Source: Burkholderiales bacterium
GTDB lineage: Bacteria; Pseudomonadota; Gammaproteobacteria; Burkholderiales; Usitatibacteraceae
Reading direction: 5' to 3'
Assembly (NCBI GenBank): GCA_014378085.1
Contig: JACMOJ010000414.1
Location: 1 to 13,376, forward strand
DNA length: 13,376 bases
This document shows, one piece after another, positions 5,381-12,305 of the stretch. Both the position numbers and the translations under genes were made by a program. Position 1 is the first letter of the stretch, and each line of letters opens with the position of its first letter. Below the pieces are notes generated by a model. It was not told where the DNA came from, ran no database searches, and saw nothing but the letters and a program-made list of their open reading frames with translations.

Positions 5381-6388
5381 ATGTTTGCGATTTTTGAGCA
5401 GGCGCGTGCGCTTGCGCCTGGCACCACGGCGGCAATTGTCATCGCCATTGCGGCGTTGTTTCTGGCCGAACACTACGGCGCTTCAGCGATGTTGTTTGCA
5501 CTCTTGCTGGGCATGGCGCTCAATTTTCTTGGGCAAGAAGGCCGCACCGTTGCGGGCGTGCAGTGGAGCGCATCTACCGTTCTGCGCATCGGTATCGCTC
5601 TACTGGGGTTAAGGATCACCACTTCAGAAATCGCGCAGCTGGGTTGGCCGGTGACGGCGATGGTGGTGGTTGCAGTAGTGCTAACCATTTGTGTCGGCGC
5701 ATTTCTTTCGCGTTTCACCACCGGCACCAGAGATTTTGGTGTTCTCACCGGCGGATCCGTTGCAATTTGTGGGGCATCGGCGGCCTTGGCAATTTCCGCC
5801 GTGTTGCCGCGTCACGCCAATTCTGATCGCGACACCACCTTCACGGTAATTGGCGTAACGGCCCTGTCAACCGTCGCGATGGTGGTCTATCCACTCATCT
5901 CACATGCACTGGGTTTTAGTGACCGTCATGCCGGCATATTTCTCGGCGCCACCATCCACGACGTTGCCCAAGTGATCGGTGCGGGTTATTCGGTTTCAAC
6001 CGAAGCAGGCGACACGGCCACTGTCGTTAAGCTACTGCGGGTGGCGATGTTGTTGCCCGTCATCCTCGTATTGTCGATCATATTGCGGCGGGGACAAAAT
6101 CAAAGCGCGGACGCGGGCACGACCAAACGACCGCCGTTGTTGCCGTGGTTCGCGGTCGTTTTTGGCCTGCTGGTCATCGTCAATAGCGTCATCATGATTC
6201 CAAAAGGGATCAGCAGCTTTTTTAGTGAAGTGTCGCGATTTCTCTTGGTGACCGCCATCGCGGCTATCGGCATGAAAACGCAGCTAAAGGAACTGACGGT
6301 GTTGGGTTGGCGGCCGGTCGTCTTGATTGTCTCCGAGACTCTGTTTCTCGCCCTGCTGGTGGTGCTGGTTCTGCAATGGATACGTTGA
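5381..6388 (+). CDS. yeiH: YeiH-family putative sulfate exporter (UPF0324)
   Basis: A 335-aa inner-membrane protein of the YeiH/UPF0324 family, annotated as putative sulfate exporters; the substrate is not proven. About ten hydrophobic segments are present. Recognisable family parts are the early LLGMALNFLG, LRIGIALLGLRIT, the central GGSVAICGASAALAISAVLP, GATIHDVAQVIGAGYSVS and KLLRVAMLLPV, and near the end VTAIAAIGMKTQLKEL. Length is close to E. coli YeiH (349 aa). ATG 5381 is the likely start; GTG 5363 adds six residues. Neither has an SD. The last 13 nt overlap ogt, so the two are probably co-translated. No LysR-type regulator gene, often seen next to yeiH, is adjacent. Confidence 0.88.
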   Translation: MFAIFEQARALAPGTTAAIVIAIAALFLAEHYGASAMLFALLLGMALNFLGQEGRTVAGVQWSASTVLRIGIALLGLRITTSEIAQLGWPVTAMVVVAVVLTICVGAFLSRFTTGTRDFGVLTGGSVAICGASAALAISAVLPRHANSDRDTTFTVIGVTALSTVAMVVYPLISHALGFSDRHAGIFLGATIHDVAQVIGAGYSVSTEAGDTATVVKLLRVAMLLPVILVLSIILRRGQNQSADAGTTKRPPLLPWFAVVFGLLVIVNSVIMIPKGISSFFSEVSRFLLVTAIAAIGMKTQLKELTVLGWRPVVLIVSETLFLALLVVLVLQWIR

Positions 6389-6930
6389 ATAGCACCGCAG
6401 TTGATCAATTTGACGCACGTCTGATTGCCCCGTTTGGGGTGATTGGCATCACGGCTGACGATCATGCCGTGACTTCCATCGTTTTCCTAAGCAATGACGT
6501 CGGCGCAAAGGCACCAAAGAAGAACACGCTCGCTCACCTGGCATGTGTGCAACTAATGTCGTATTTCAATAACCCCAAGTTTGTCTTCGATTTGCCAGTG
6601 CGCCTCTCGGGTAGTAAACATCAGCTCGATGTCTGGCACGCCATGCAAAACATTCGCGCCGGCACCACCCTCACCTACGGCACACTTGCAGAACAAATTG
6701 GTTCTAATGCGCGTGCGGTGGGAACCGCCTGCGGTAAAAATCCGGTACCGATTGTGGTGCCCTGCCATCGAATCGTTGCCTGTTCAGGGCTTGGTGGCTT
6801 TATGGGCGGCAAACGCGACGATCCACTCGCCATCAAACGTTGGTTACTCAACCATGAGGGGGCGGCTGCGGCAGTGACTGCTGGTGGCAAATTTGCGGGC
6901 AAGCCTGCCGCGACGGCTGCACTGTTCTAG
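6376..6930 (+). CDS. ogt: Methylated-DNA--protein-cysteine methyltransferase
   Basis: This suicide repair enzyme moves the alkyl group of O6-alkylguanine (and O4-alkylthymine) in DNA to its own cysteine. In the 184-aa product the active Cys130 lies in PVPIVVPCHRIVA, with His131, the hinge Asn122 (GKNPV) and Glu161 (NHEG) at the expected spacing. The DNA-binding part has Tyr101 (TYGTLAEQIG) and the arginine finger Arg113 in NARAVGTACG. The N-terminal domain is short and poorly conserved, as in other Ogt proteins. The last 22 residues are Ala/Gly-rich and probably disordered. ATG 6376 overlaps yeiH by 13 nt; the open frame reaches 6307 but that part would be an extension inside yeiH. xerD starts 2 bp after its stop. 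Confidence 0.94.
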   Translation: MDTLNSTAVDQFDARLIAPFGVIGITADDHAVTSIVFLSNDVGAKAPKKNTLAHLACVQLMSYFNNPKFVFDLPVRLSGSKHQLDVWHAMQNIRAGTTLTYGTLAEQIGSNARAVGTACGKNPVPIVVPCHRIVACSGLGGFMGGKRDDPLAIKRWLLNHEGAAAAVTAGGKFAGKPAATAALF

Positions 6931-6932
6931 GC

Positions 6933-7880
6933 GTGTCGATGACAACTCGTGCCTACGACGCGTTGATTGATCAGTTCACGGACAGTCTTTGGCTCTCCGA
7001 TGGCCTTGCCAAAAACACCATTGAAAGTTACCGGCGCGACCTCGTTCAGCTTGACGCTTGGCTCAGCACACAAGGACGCAAAGATGCCCCCACCCTCACC
7101 ACCCTCACCACCCTCACCACCCTCACCACGCTCGACAGCACCGATTTGCAGGCCTATTTTGCCCATCGCATCACCGTCGACCGCGCCAGCCCAAAAACCA
7201 CCGCGCGGCTCACATCAACACTCAAGCGCTTCTACCAGTACCTGCTCCGCGAAAAATTAATCGAAGTCGATCCGAGTGCGGCGATCGAGGCGCCCAAACT
7301 GCCGCGTGGCCTACCAAAATCATTGTCTGAAGCCGACGTTGAATCGCTGCTCGCCGCGCCGGATGTCGATACGCCGCTTGGCCTGCGTGATCGCGCGATG
7401 CTGGAAACCCTTTACGCTGCGGGACTGCGGGTGACGGAACTGGTCGGTCTACCGCTCGCGCAATTAAGTCTGAATCAGCAGGTAGTACGCGTCATGGGTA
7501 AAGGCAGCAAAGAGCGCCTGGTGCCGCTGGGCCAAGTGGCTGCCGAGTGGTTAACCCGTTACATCAGCACCGCACGCAATCAAATTCTTGATGGCCGCAT
7601 CTCCAACGACCTGTTCATTACCGTACGCGGTGCAACAATGTCGCGACAGATGTTCTGGAACATCATAAAACGTTACGCGGTAAAAGCTGGCATTCATGCG
7701 TCAATTTCGCCGCACGTGCTGCGCCACGCATTTGCGACTCACTTGATTAATCACGGTGCAGATCTTCGCGTGGTGCAGCTACTGCTCGGCCACGCTGACA
7801 TCACCACCACACAGATCTACACCCACGTCGCGCTCGAGCGCTTGAAAGCAATTCACGCTGAACATCATCCTCGCGGCTAA
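6933..7880 (+). CDS. xerD: Site-specific tyrosine recombinase XerD
   Basis: XerD works with XerC at the dif site under FtsK control to resolve chromosome dimers. The 315-aa product follows E. coli XerD (298 aa) throughout. The catalytic residues are all visible: Arg166 (AAGLRVTEL), Lys190 (MGKGSKERLVPLG), His261 and Arg264 (SPHVLRHAFATHL), His287 (LLGHADI) and Tyr296 (TQIYTHV); the end HHPRG matches the FtsK-responsive tail. The N-terminal core-binding domain carries an unusual insertion of repeated Thr-Leu-Thr at residues 54-65, which explains roughly ten of the extra residues. GTG 6933 and ATG 6939 are both possible starts. It is tightly packed behind ogt, and ybaK follows 33 bp later. Confidence 0.96.
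   Translation: MSMTTRAYDALIDQFTDSLWLSDGLAKNTIESYRRDLVQLDAWLSTQGRKDAPTLTTLTTLTTLTTLDSTDLQAYFAHRITVDRASPKTTARLTSTLKRFYQYLLREKLIEVDPSAAIEAPKLPRGLPKSLSEADVESLLAAPDVDTPLGLRDRAMLETLYAAGLRVTELVGLPLAQLSLNQQVVRVMGKGSKERLVPLGQVAAEWLTRYISTARNQILDGRISNDLFITVRGATMSRQMFWNIIKRYAVKAGIHASISPHVLRHAFATHLINHGADLRVVQLLLGHADITTTQIYTHVALERLKAIHAEHHPRG
7092..7127 (+). repeat. In-frame 9-bp tandem repeat inside xerD
   Basis: Four identical copies of ACCCTCACC run head to tail and are followed by a degenerate partial copy (ACGCTC, 7128-7133). Read in frame they give repeated Thr-Leu-Thr in the linker between early helices of the XerD N-terminal domain, where E. coli XerD has about ten fewer residues. Perfect nucleotide identity suggests recent expansion by slippage, and unit changes keep the frame. 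Confidence 0.9.
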
Positions 7881-7913
7881 TCTAGCCAAACATCTTCAAC
7901 CCCACCTTTTCGC

Positions 7914-8396
7914 ATGATTAAACACTCTGAAACTCCCGCGACCATGATGCTAAAACAGCACGGCGTCAGTTACGGCGAACATATCTATGAATACGTTGAG
8001 CACGGCGGCACCAGTGTTTCGTCAACGTCGTTAGGCGTGATCGAACACCATGTCGTGAAAACGTTGATTTTTGAAGATGACAAACGCGCCCCGATGTGTG
8101 TTCTGATGCACGGCGACCGCAAGGTCTCAACCAAAGAACTGGCGCGACAGATTGGCGCAAAACGGGTTGCGCCGTGCAAGCCCGAAGATGCCCACCGACA
8201 CTCGGGATATCAGGTTGGTGGCTGTTCACCATTCGGCCTGCGTAAACCCATGCCGATTTATCTGCAGAAGTCCGTGCTGGACTTAGAACGCATCTACATC
8301 AACGGGGGTAAACGCGGTTTTCTGGTGTCGATGCTACCAGCGGAAGTGGTACGTGTCGTAAAGCCGACGTTGGTGGATGTCGCGCTGGCTGAATAA
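7914..8396 (+). CDS. ybaK: Cys-tRNA(Pro)/Cys-tRNA(Cys) deacylase YbaK
   Basis: YbaK-type proteins hydrolyse Cys-tRNA(Pro) formed by prolyl-tRNA synthetase and so guard against Cys-for-Pro errors. The 160-aa product has the family length. The substrate-binding lysine is Lys49 in HHVVKTLIFEDD, and the signature GYQVGGCSPFGLRKPMPIYL and IYINGGKRGFLV follow. The position corresponding to E. coli GYLVGGISP has Cys in place of Ile. No clear SD precedes ATG 7914; the gene follows xerD by 33 bp and probably ends the yeiH-ogt-xerD-ybaK transcript. Its stop is 6 bp from the stop of the convergent DUF2905 gene, with no terminator between. Confidence 0.92.
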   Translation: MIKHSETPATMMLKQHGVSYGEHIYEYVEHGGTSVSSTSLGVIEHHVVKTLIFEDDKRAPMCVLMHGDRKVSTKELARQIGAKRVAPCKPEDAHRHSGYQVGGCSPFGLRKPMPIYLQKSVLDLERIYINGGKRGFLVSMLPAEVVRVVKPTLVDVALAE

Positions 8397-8402
8397 CTGG
8401 CG

Positions 8403-8597
8403 CTAGAGGATCCTCGCGATTACCGTGAACAACAGCGAAATCAAGATGGTTGTTGTGATCGGCAAACGAATTTGCCGCCCTCTAAAACGAAAGTTTAAAT
8501 CGCCGGGCAATCGCCCCAACCCCAGCTTGTTCAGTGTGGGTGCCAGCAGCCCAAGCAGGATGACGCCGGCAACAATGACCAATATCCACTTCAGCAC
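8403..8597 (-). CDS. DUF2905 small membrane protein
   Basis: A 64-aa protein with two membrane segments: residues 3-20 (WILVIVAGVILLGLLAP) and residues 46-63 (PITTTILISLLFTVIARI). Between them is the family signature LGRLPGDLNFRFRGRQIRLP, which places it in DUF2905 (PF11146). Function is unknown. The GTG start lies 3 bp after the folB stop on the same strand, so it is probably translated from the folB message. It is convergent with ybaK. Confidence 0.88.
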   Translation of the reverse strand: MLKWILVIVAGVILLGLLAPTLNKLGLGRLPGDLNFRFRGRQIRLPITTTILISLLFTVIARIL

Positions 8598-8600
8598 ACG

Positions 8601-9014
8601 TTAGCCCAACATTGAGTCATTTGCTCCGTTTGAGGCAGGCTGGGATTTTGCAACGCTTGGATCATGGCGCGAGCGGGCGATGGTGACGCCGACTTTCTTG
8701 ACGCCACGCATATGCCCGATCTTGGCCACGCTGATCTTGACCCACTCAGCGTGAAAATCGTTGAACAGCACCTGCGTGATGTGTTCTGCAAGCGCTTCAA
8801 GGAGTTTGAATTTTGCTTCTGCGAGGTCACTGCGCACACGCTCGACCACTTTGCCGTAGTCAATCGTGTCACGGATTGAGTCGCTGCTGCCGGCACGGTG
8901 CGTATCGAGGCCGATATCAATGTCAAACTCAAGTGTTTGCGGGCGTTGCTGCTCCCACTCGTAGACCCCGATCCAAGCGTCGGCGCGAAATTCACGTATA
9001 AAAATGATGTCCAT
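8601..9014 (-). CDS. folB: Dihydroneopterin aldolase FolB
   Basis: FolB converts 7,8-dihydroneopterin to 6-hydroxymethyl-dihydropterin and glycolaldehyde in folate synthesis. The product aligns without gaps to E. coli FolB over the first 100 residues: MDIIFIREFRADAWIGVYEW then EQQRPQTLEFDIDI, with the pterin-binding glutamate in the ALAEHI helix (position about 74), Glu21 in YEWE and the catalytic Lys98 in SVAKIG. It ends its core with VKKVGVTIAR. At 137 aa it is about 15-20 residues longer than typical FolB, from a polar tail (SRHDPSVAKSQPASNG...). ATG 9014 has no strong SD. It is divergent from plsY, with a 182-bp shared upstream region, and DUF2905 follows directly. Confidence 0.93.
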   Translation of the reverse strand: MDIIFIREFRADAWIGVYEWEQQRPQTLEFDIDIGLDTHRAGSSDSIRDTIDYGKVVERVRSDLAEAKFKLLEALAEHITQVLFNDFHAEWVKISVAKIGHMRGVKKVGVTIARSRHDPSVAKSQPASNGANDSMLG

Positions 9015-9041
9015 TTATCGGATCGTAACTGCACGCCGCCG

Positions 9042-9055
9042 CAAGAAAATTCTTG
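9042..9055. repeat. Inverted repeat upstream of folB
   Basis: CAAGAA and TTCTTG are perfect 6-bp arms separated by two bases, centred about 35 bp upstream of the folB ATG. A regulator-binding site is possible; nothing more can be said. Confidence 0.35.
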
Positions 9056-9083
9056 TCAGTCGCGCGCATGGTTGATGTCAGAG

Positions 9084-9105
9084 CGGGCGCACACCCGCCC
9101 GGGTG
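9084..9105. repeat. GC-rich alternative hairpins between folB and plsY
   Basis: CGGGCG (9084-9089) pairs with CGCCCG (9096-9101) around 6 nt. An overlapping, exclusive hairpin pairs CACCC (9092-9096) with GGGTG (9101-9105) around GCCC. No T-run follows on either strand, so this is not a standard terminator. It lies in the middle of the divergent folB/plsY region. Confidence 0.4.
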
Positions 9106-9122
9106 AGTTAGGTTTTAGTTGA

Positions 9123-9146
9123 GTTTGCAAAGATGCGCTTGCAAAC
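9123..9146. repeat. Perfect 8-bp inverted repeat upstream of plsY
   Basis: GTTTGCAA (9123-9130) and TTGCAAAC (9139-9146) are exact complements separated by 8 nt, ending 50 bp before the plsY ATG. It could be an operator, with the plsY promoter lying just downstream; the best -10 candidate is TATTGT at 9178-9183, with a weak -35. Confidence 0.45.
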
Positions 9147-9196
9147 CCATCCCCGTTCGTATTGCCTACCGCTTCCCTATTGTAAAGTAGTGGCTC

Positions 9197-9844
9197 ATGA
9201 ATACCTTGATTGCCGTTACCGGCGCCTACCTCATCGGCTCACTTTCATTTGCCGTCATCGTCAGCAAGCTGATGGGGCTGCCCGATCCGCATTCCTATGG
9301 GTCGGGCAATCCGGGAGCGACCAACGTGCTGCGGACCGGCAAAAAAGCGGCGGCGCTGCTTACCTTAATCGGTGACGCCGGCAAAGGCTGGTTTGCGGTT
9401 TGGTTGGCCGGGCGTATGGCCAGCGATTTTTCACTCACAGACGCCACCCTCGCCGCTGTTGCACTTGGCGTGCTCCTCGGGCACTTGTTCCCCATTTTTT
9501 TTCGATTTCAAGGCGGCAAAGGGGTCGCTACGGCAGCCGGGATACTGCTCGCCATCAATGTTTGGCTGGGGCTGGCGACACTTGCGACGTGGTTGATCAT
9601 TGCCGTGTTCTTTCGCTACTCGTCGTTCGCCGCACTGGTGGCGTCGATCTTCGCACCGTTTTACACCGCGTATTTGTTTGGCTTCACGGCATATTTCTAC
9701 GCCGTGTTTGTCATCTGCGCCTTATTAATTTGGCGGCATCGCGAGAACATCACGAAACTGATCAACGGGACCGAGTCGAAACTCGGTGGCAAAAAGACGT
9801 CGGAGCCTCCGTCCGGCATATCGCATTGTAGAGAGAAACCCTAG
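9197..9844 (+). CDS. plsY: Acyl-phosphate:glycerol-3-phosphate acyltransferase PlsY
   Basis: PlsY is the inner-membrane enzyme that acylates glycerol-3-phosphate from acyl-phosphate, the first step of phospholipid synthesis. The 215-aa product shows the family's conserved loops in order: [12 protein letters not shown] then [14 protein letters not shown] near the start, [34 protein letters not shown] and finally [14 protein letters not shown]. Five or more membrane segments lie between them. The last roughly 25 residues are polar and non-conserved. ATG 9197 has no strong SD. It is transcribed alone, divergent from folB, and is followed 6 bp after its stop by a hairpin. Confidence 0.95.
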   Translation: MNTLIAVTGAYLIGSLSFAVIVSKLMGLPDPHSYGSGNPGATNVLRTGKKAAALLTLIGDAGKGWFAVWLAGRMASDFSLTDATLAAVALGVLLGHLFPIFFRFQGGKGVATAAGILLAINVWLGLATLATWLIIAVFFRYSSFAALVASIFAPFYTAYLFGFTAYFYAVFVICALLIWRHRENITKLINGTESKLGGKKTSEPPSGISHCREKP

Positions 9845-9850
9845 TATTGA

Positions 9851-9886
9851 CGGGCATTTTCAGCTGTTTTTGCTTGAAAACGCCCG
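9851..9886 (+). terminator. Stem-loop directly after plsY
   Basis: CGGGCATTTTCA (9851-9862) pairs with TGAAAACGCCCG (9875-9886) over 12 positions with a single A-C mismatch and a 12-nt loop. It begins 6 bp after the plsY stop, a terminator position, but no T-run follows (CTAATAAAGG), so termination may need Rho or the hairpin may only protect the 3' end. Confidence 0.5.
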
Positions 9887-9921
9887 CTAATAAAGGACTT
9901 TTGCTGTATTTCTTCTTCGAT

Positions 9922-9951
9922 CTGTTCTCCCTGTCAGTCACCCGAACAGGG
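9922..9951. repeat. Overlapping alternative inverted repeats, plsY to peptidase gap
   Basis: CCCTGT (9929-9934) is complementary to ACAGGG (9946-9951). CTGTTC (9922-9927) is complementary to GAACAG (9944-9949). The two pairings share the right arm and cannot form together. The surrounding 250 bp (9845-10095) has no credible gene. Confidence 0.3.
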
Positions 9952-9993
9952 CTTTGAGTCCGCTCGAATTGCAGCCTATCGCGCGGAACCCAA

Positions 9994-10012
9994 AAGTGTT
10001 TGATAAACACTT
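9994..10012. promoter_or_regulatory. 19-bp palindrome upstream of the S9 peptidase, candidate operator
   Basis: AAGTGTTT and AAACACTT are perfect 8-bp arms around a 3-bp centre (GAT). The size and symmetry are those of an operator for a dimeric repressor. It ends where a plausible promoter begins. Confidence 0.5.
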
Positions 10013-10039
10013 GCGCAACGCGCTGAACGTCCATAGACT
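10011..10039 (+). promoter_or_regulatory. Candidate promoter of the S9 peptidase gene
   Basis: TTGCGC (10011-10016) and TAGACT (10034-10039) are 17 bp apart, each matching the sigma70 consensus at four of six positions. The -35 box touches the palindrome at 9994-10012. The gene's SD, AAGG (10086-10089), lies 6 nt before the ATG. Confidence 0.35.
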
Positions 10040-10095
10040 TCCTCGCCTGACGATCTTCCTCACCCGTTAATCAAATAAACTTTTCAAGGCTATTT

Positions 10096-12183
10096 ATGAA
10101 TCAGTCTTCTAAAACGCTGCTACGGCTTTTTTCAGCTGCCTGTGTATCGTGGCTCGCCACCAGCGCAATGGCGCAAGCGACCACAGAAAGTCTTACTGCC
10201 GAGGCGACCGCCATCAAGGCCAGCTCCATTCCGCTGGAAACATTTCTGCGACGTCCTGAGTTCCAAGATATGTCGCTCTCGCCAAGCGGCGACTCTCTGG
10301 CTGCTGTCTCGCCGTTTAAGGGTCGCGGAAATTTGGTTGTCATTGACCTCACCCAGCGCAGCCGCCGCCTGCTAACCAGTTTTGAAACAACCGACGTCGC
10401 CAACTTCTACTGGGTTAACAATAAGCGTATTTGTATGCGGGTTTCGGACGGCCAGGACGTGACCGGCAACTTCAACTATCGCGGTACGTTTTGCATCAAT
10501 ACTGACGGAACGGAGTTTGCCGATTTCACCCGTATTGATAAGAAGAACAGCATGGACCAGGGCCGCACCATCTTGTTCAACCCTGTTCGTCCAGTCGGCG
10601 GTGACTCGGTCGAATACATCGTGGCGATGCCAGCGCGTTCGAGAGCGTCGAACGATCTCTATCGCTTCAACACGATCACCGGTCGTTATACGCTTCTCAC
10701 TTTCAACAGCCCAGGCGACGTCCAGCGTTGGGTACTCGATCGAAACCAAGTGCCCAGAATCGCTGTCACCAGCGAACCCCGCCAAGGGAATGAGACTTTC
10801 ACACGTATCGGCATCTGGCATCGCGAAAGCGCCGATGCAAAGTGGGAAAAGTTATATGAAAACCGTCAAACGTGGGGCGTTACGGTCGGCGACGCAATCG
10901 CACCGGTCGCTTTCGATTTCGACAACACCACTGTCTACATGGCCTCCAACATCGGCCGCGACAAAATGGCGATCTTCAAGTACGACACCAAAACCAAGAA
11001 ATTTGGAGATCTCGTTTTTGAACACCCCCTGATCGATGTCGAAGGCGGATTGTTGTTCAGCAATGAAAAGAAGAAGTTAGTGGGCATTCGTTATAGCGCG
11101 GAAATGCCGACCACAAAATGGTTCGACACCGAGTTGGAAACACTACAGAAGCAAATTGACGCAGCCATTCCCAACAACGTCAACAACATCGGCGTCGTTG
11201 AAGAGAAATCAAAGCGTCTGCTGATGATCTCTGCTTCGCCGACTAACCCCGGCCAATACTTCCTCTATGACAACGAGACTAAGTCGATTGAGCCGTTGGT
11301 AAAACGTCGCGACTGGCTACCCCCTGCGAGCATGCCGGAGCGCAAGTTCATCAAATACAAGGCGCGTGATGGCATGGAAATCCCGGCGTGGGTCACCATC
11401 CCGAAAGGCAGCAGTGGTAAAAATCTACCCATGGTTTTGCACATTCACGGCGGACCACAAGTACGCGCCTACAACGGCGTGCAATGGCAGGGTCGTACAC
11501 CCGTCGCTCAGTTCTTGGCATCACGCGGATACGTCGTTCTTGAACCGGAGCCACGTGGCTCAACCGGCTTTGGGCGCAAACACTACGAATCCTCCTACAA
11601 GCAGTGGGGACTCAGCATGCAGGACGACCTCACGGATGGTGCGTTACATCTTGTCAAAGAAGGTTTAGTCGACAAGAATCGTATGTGTTTGTACGGCGGT
11701 TCCTATGGCGGCTACGCGAGTTTGCAGGGTGTCGTTCGTGAACCTGAGCTCTGGAAGTGCACGGCTCCAGTGGTGGCTGTGACAGATCTATTTTTGTTAC
11801 AACAGGTGCAACACTCTGACATCGCCGAACGCGGTGATAATTCGCTAGACACCGAATTTACGGTCGCGGTCGGTGACAGCAAACGTGACGAGGCGCAGTT
11901 CACTAAAACTTCGCCCGCCCGCAACGTCGACAAAATTAATATTCCGGTGCTACTGTCGATGGGCTCTGACGACCGCCGCGTACCAATTATTCACGCCAAC
12001 GATTTCGTCAAAAAGATGCAGTCGACAGGGCGAGGAAACTTGGTTGAATACGTGGTGTACAACGGTGAAGGTCACGGCTTTAACAAAGATGCCAACGTGC
12101 TCGATCACTTTTCACGCCTTGAAAAATTTCTCGCGAAATATATTGGCGATGAGTCACAAAAGCGTCAGGTTGCTTCCAAGTAG
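10096..12183 (+). CDS. Secreted S9-family (prolyl oligopeptidase-like) serine peptidase
   Basis: A 695-aa exported peptidase of family S9, in the acylaminoacyl/dipeptidyl-peptidase-like branch. A signal peptide (basic start, hydrophobic core, cleavage near AMA-QA at residue 27) sends it to the periplasm. Residues of about 35-410 form the beta-propeller, opening with PLETFLRRPEFQDMSLSPSG and with repeated YxxD/N-type blade edges. The C-terminal alpha/beta hydrolase domain starts near PMVLHIHGGPQ and carries the triad Ser536 (YGGSYGGY), Asp625 (MGSDDRRVP) and His660 (GEGHGF). The REPRGSTGFG-like stretch (EPEPRGSTGFG) is also typical. Substrate unknown; peptide uptake or scavenging is the usual role. 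It appears monocistronic, closed by the terminator at 12230. Confidence 0.92.
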   Translation: MNQSSKTLLRLFSAACVSWLATSAMAQATTESLTAEATAIKASSIPLETFLRRPEFQDMSLSPSGDSLAAVSPFKGRGNLVVIDLTQRSRRLLTSFETTDVANFYWVNNKRICMRVSDGQDVTGNFNYRGTFCINTDGTEFADFTRIDKKNSMDQGRTILFNPVRPVGGDSVEYIVAMPARSRASNDLYRFNTITGRYTLLTFNSPGDVQRWVLDRNQVPRIAVTSEPRQGNETFTRIGIWHRESADAKWEKLYENRQTWGVTVGDAIAPVAFDFDNTTVYMASNIGRDKMAIFKYDTKTKKFGDLVFEHPLIDVEGGLLFSNEKKKLVGIRYSAEMPTTKWFDTELETLQKQIDAAIPNNVNNIGVVEEKSKRLLMISASPTNPGQYFLYDNETKSIEPLVKRRDWLPPASMPERKFIKYKARDGMEIPAWVTIPKGSSGKNLPMVLHIHGGPQVRAYNGVQWQGRTPVAQFLASRGYVVLEPEPRGSTGFGRKHYESSYKQWGLSMQDDLTDGALHLVKEGLVDKNRMCLYGGSYGGYASLQGVVREPELWKCTAPVVAVTDLFLLQQVQHSDIAERGDNSLDTEFTVAVGDSKRDEAQFTKTSPARNVDKINIPVLLSMGSDDRRVPIIHANDFVKKMQSTGRGNLVEYVVYNGEGHGFNKDANVLDHFSRLEKFLAKYIGDESQKRQVASK

Positions 12184-12229
12184 CCCGCGCGCGTCGTAGT
12201 AGTACAAACACAGCACCAACACAGCAATC

Positions 12230-12259
12230 AAAGGGCACTCGTTACGAGTGCCCTTTTTT
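12230..12259 (+). terminator. Rho-independent terminator after the S9 peptidase
   Basis: GGGCACTCG (12233-12241) pairs with CGAGTGCCC (12245-12253) in a 9-bp GC-rich stem with a TTA loop, preceded by AAA and followed by six T. It is a textbook intrinsic terminator, 47 bp after the stop codon. Confidence 0.93.
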
Positions 12260-12305
12260 ATCCTGCTGCAAGATACCTATCTGCAATTCATTTGAGACCT
12301 CTGAA

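Noticed and set aside
5243..5473. Long 5' extension of the AEC frame (77 extra residues)
   Set aside because: The extension is Arg-rich, unlike the family N-terminus, overlaps the divergent yeiH start, and lies upstream of a good TATAAT; Met 5242 opens the recognisable first helix.
6307..6375. Upstream extension of ogt inside yeiH
   Set aside because: The extra 23 residues are Arg/Ala/Gly-rich, not Ogt-like, and fully overlap the conserved end of yeiH.
7092..7127. CRISPR-like repeat
   Set aside because: Units are 9 bp with no spacers and sit in frame inside xerD, so this is a coding minisatellite.
7058..7330. Pro/His-rich alternative-frame translations over the xerD repeat
   Set aside because: They arise from reading the ACCCTCACC repeat in the wrong frames; the xerD frame has all catalytic residues.
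8406..8415. GAGGATCCTC palindrome at the ybaK/DUF2905 junction as a terminator
   Set aside because: Ten-base palindrome without a loop or T-run, and part of the DUF2905 coding end; too weak to call.
9762..10034. - strand open frame across the plsY-peptidase gap
   Set aside because: Basic, compositionally random translation overlapping the plsY 3' end, with no SD and crossing several palindromes; no support as a gene.
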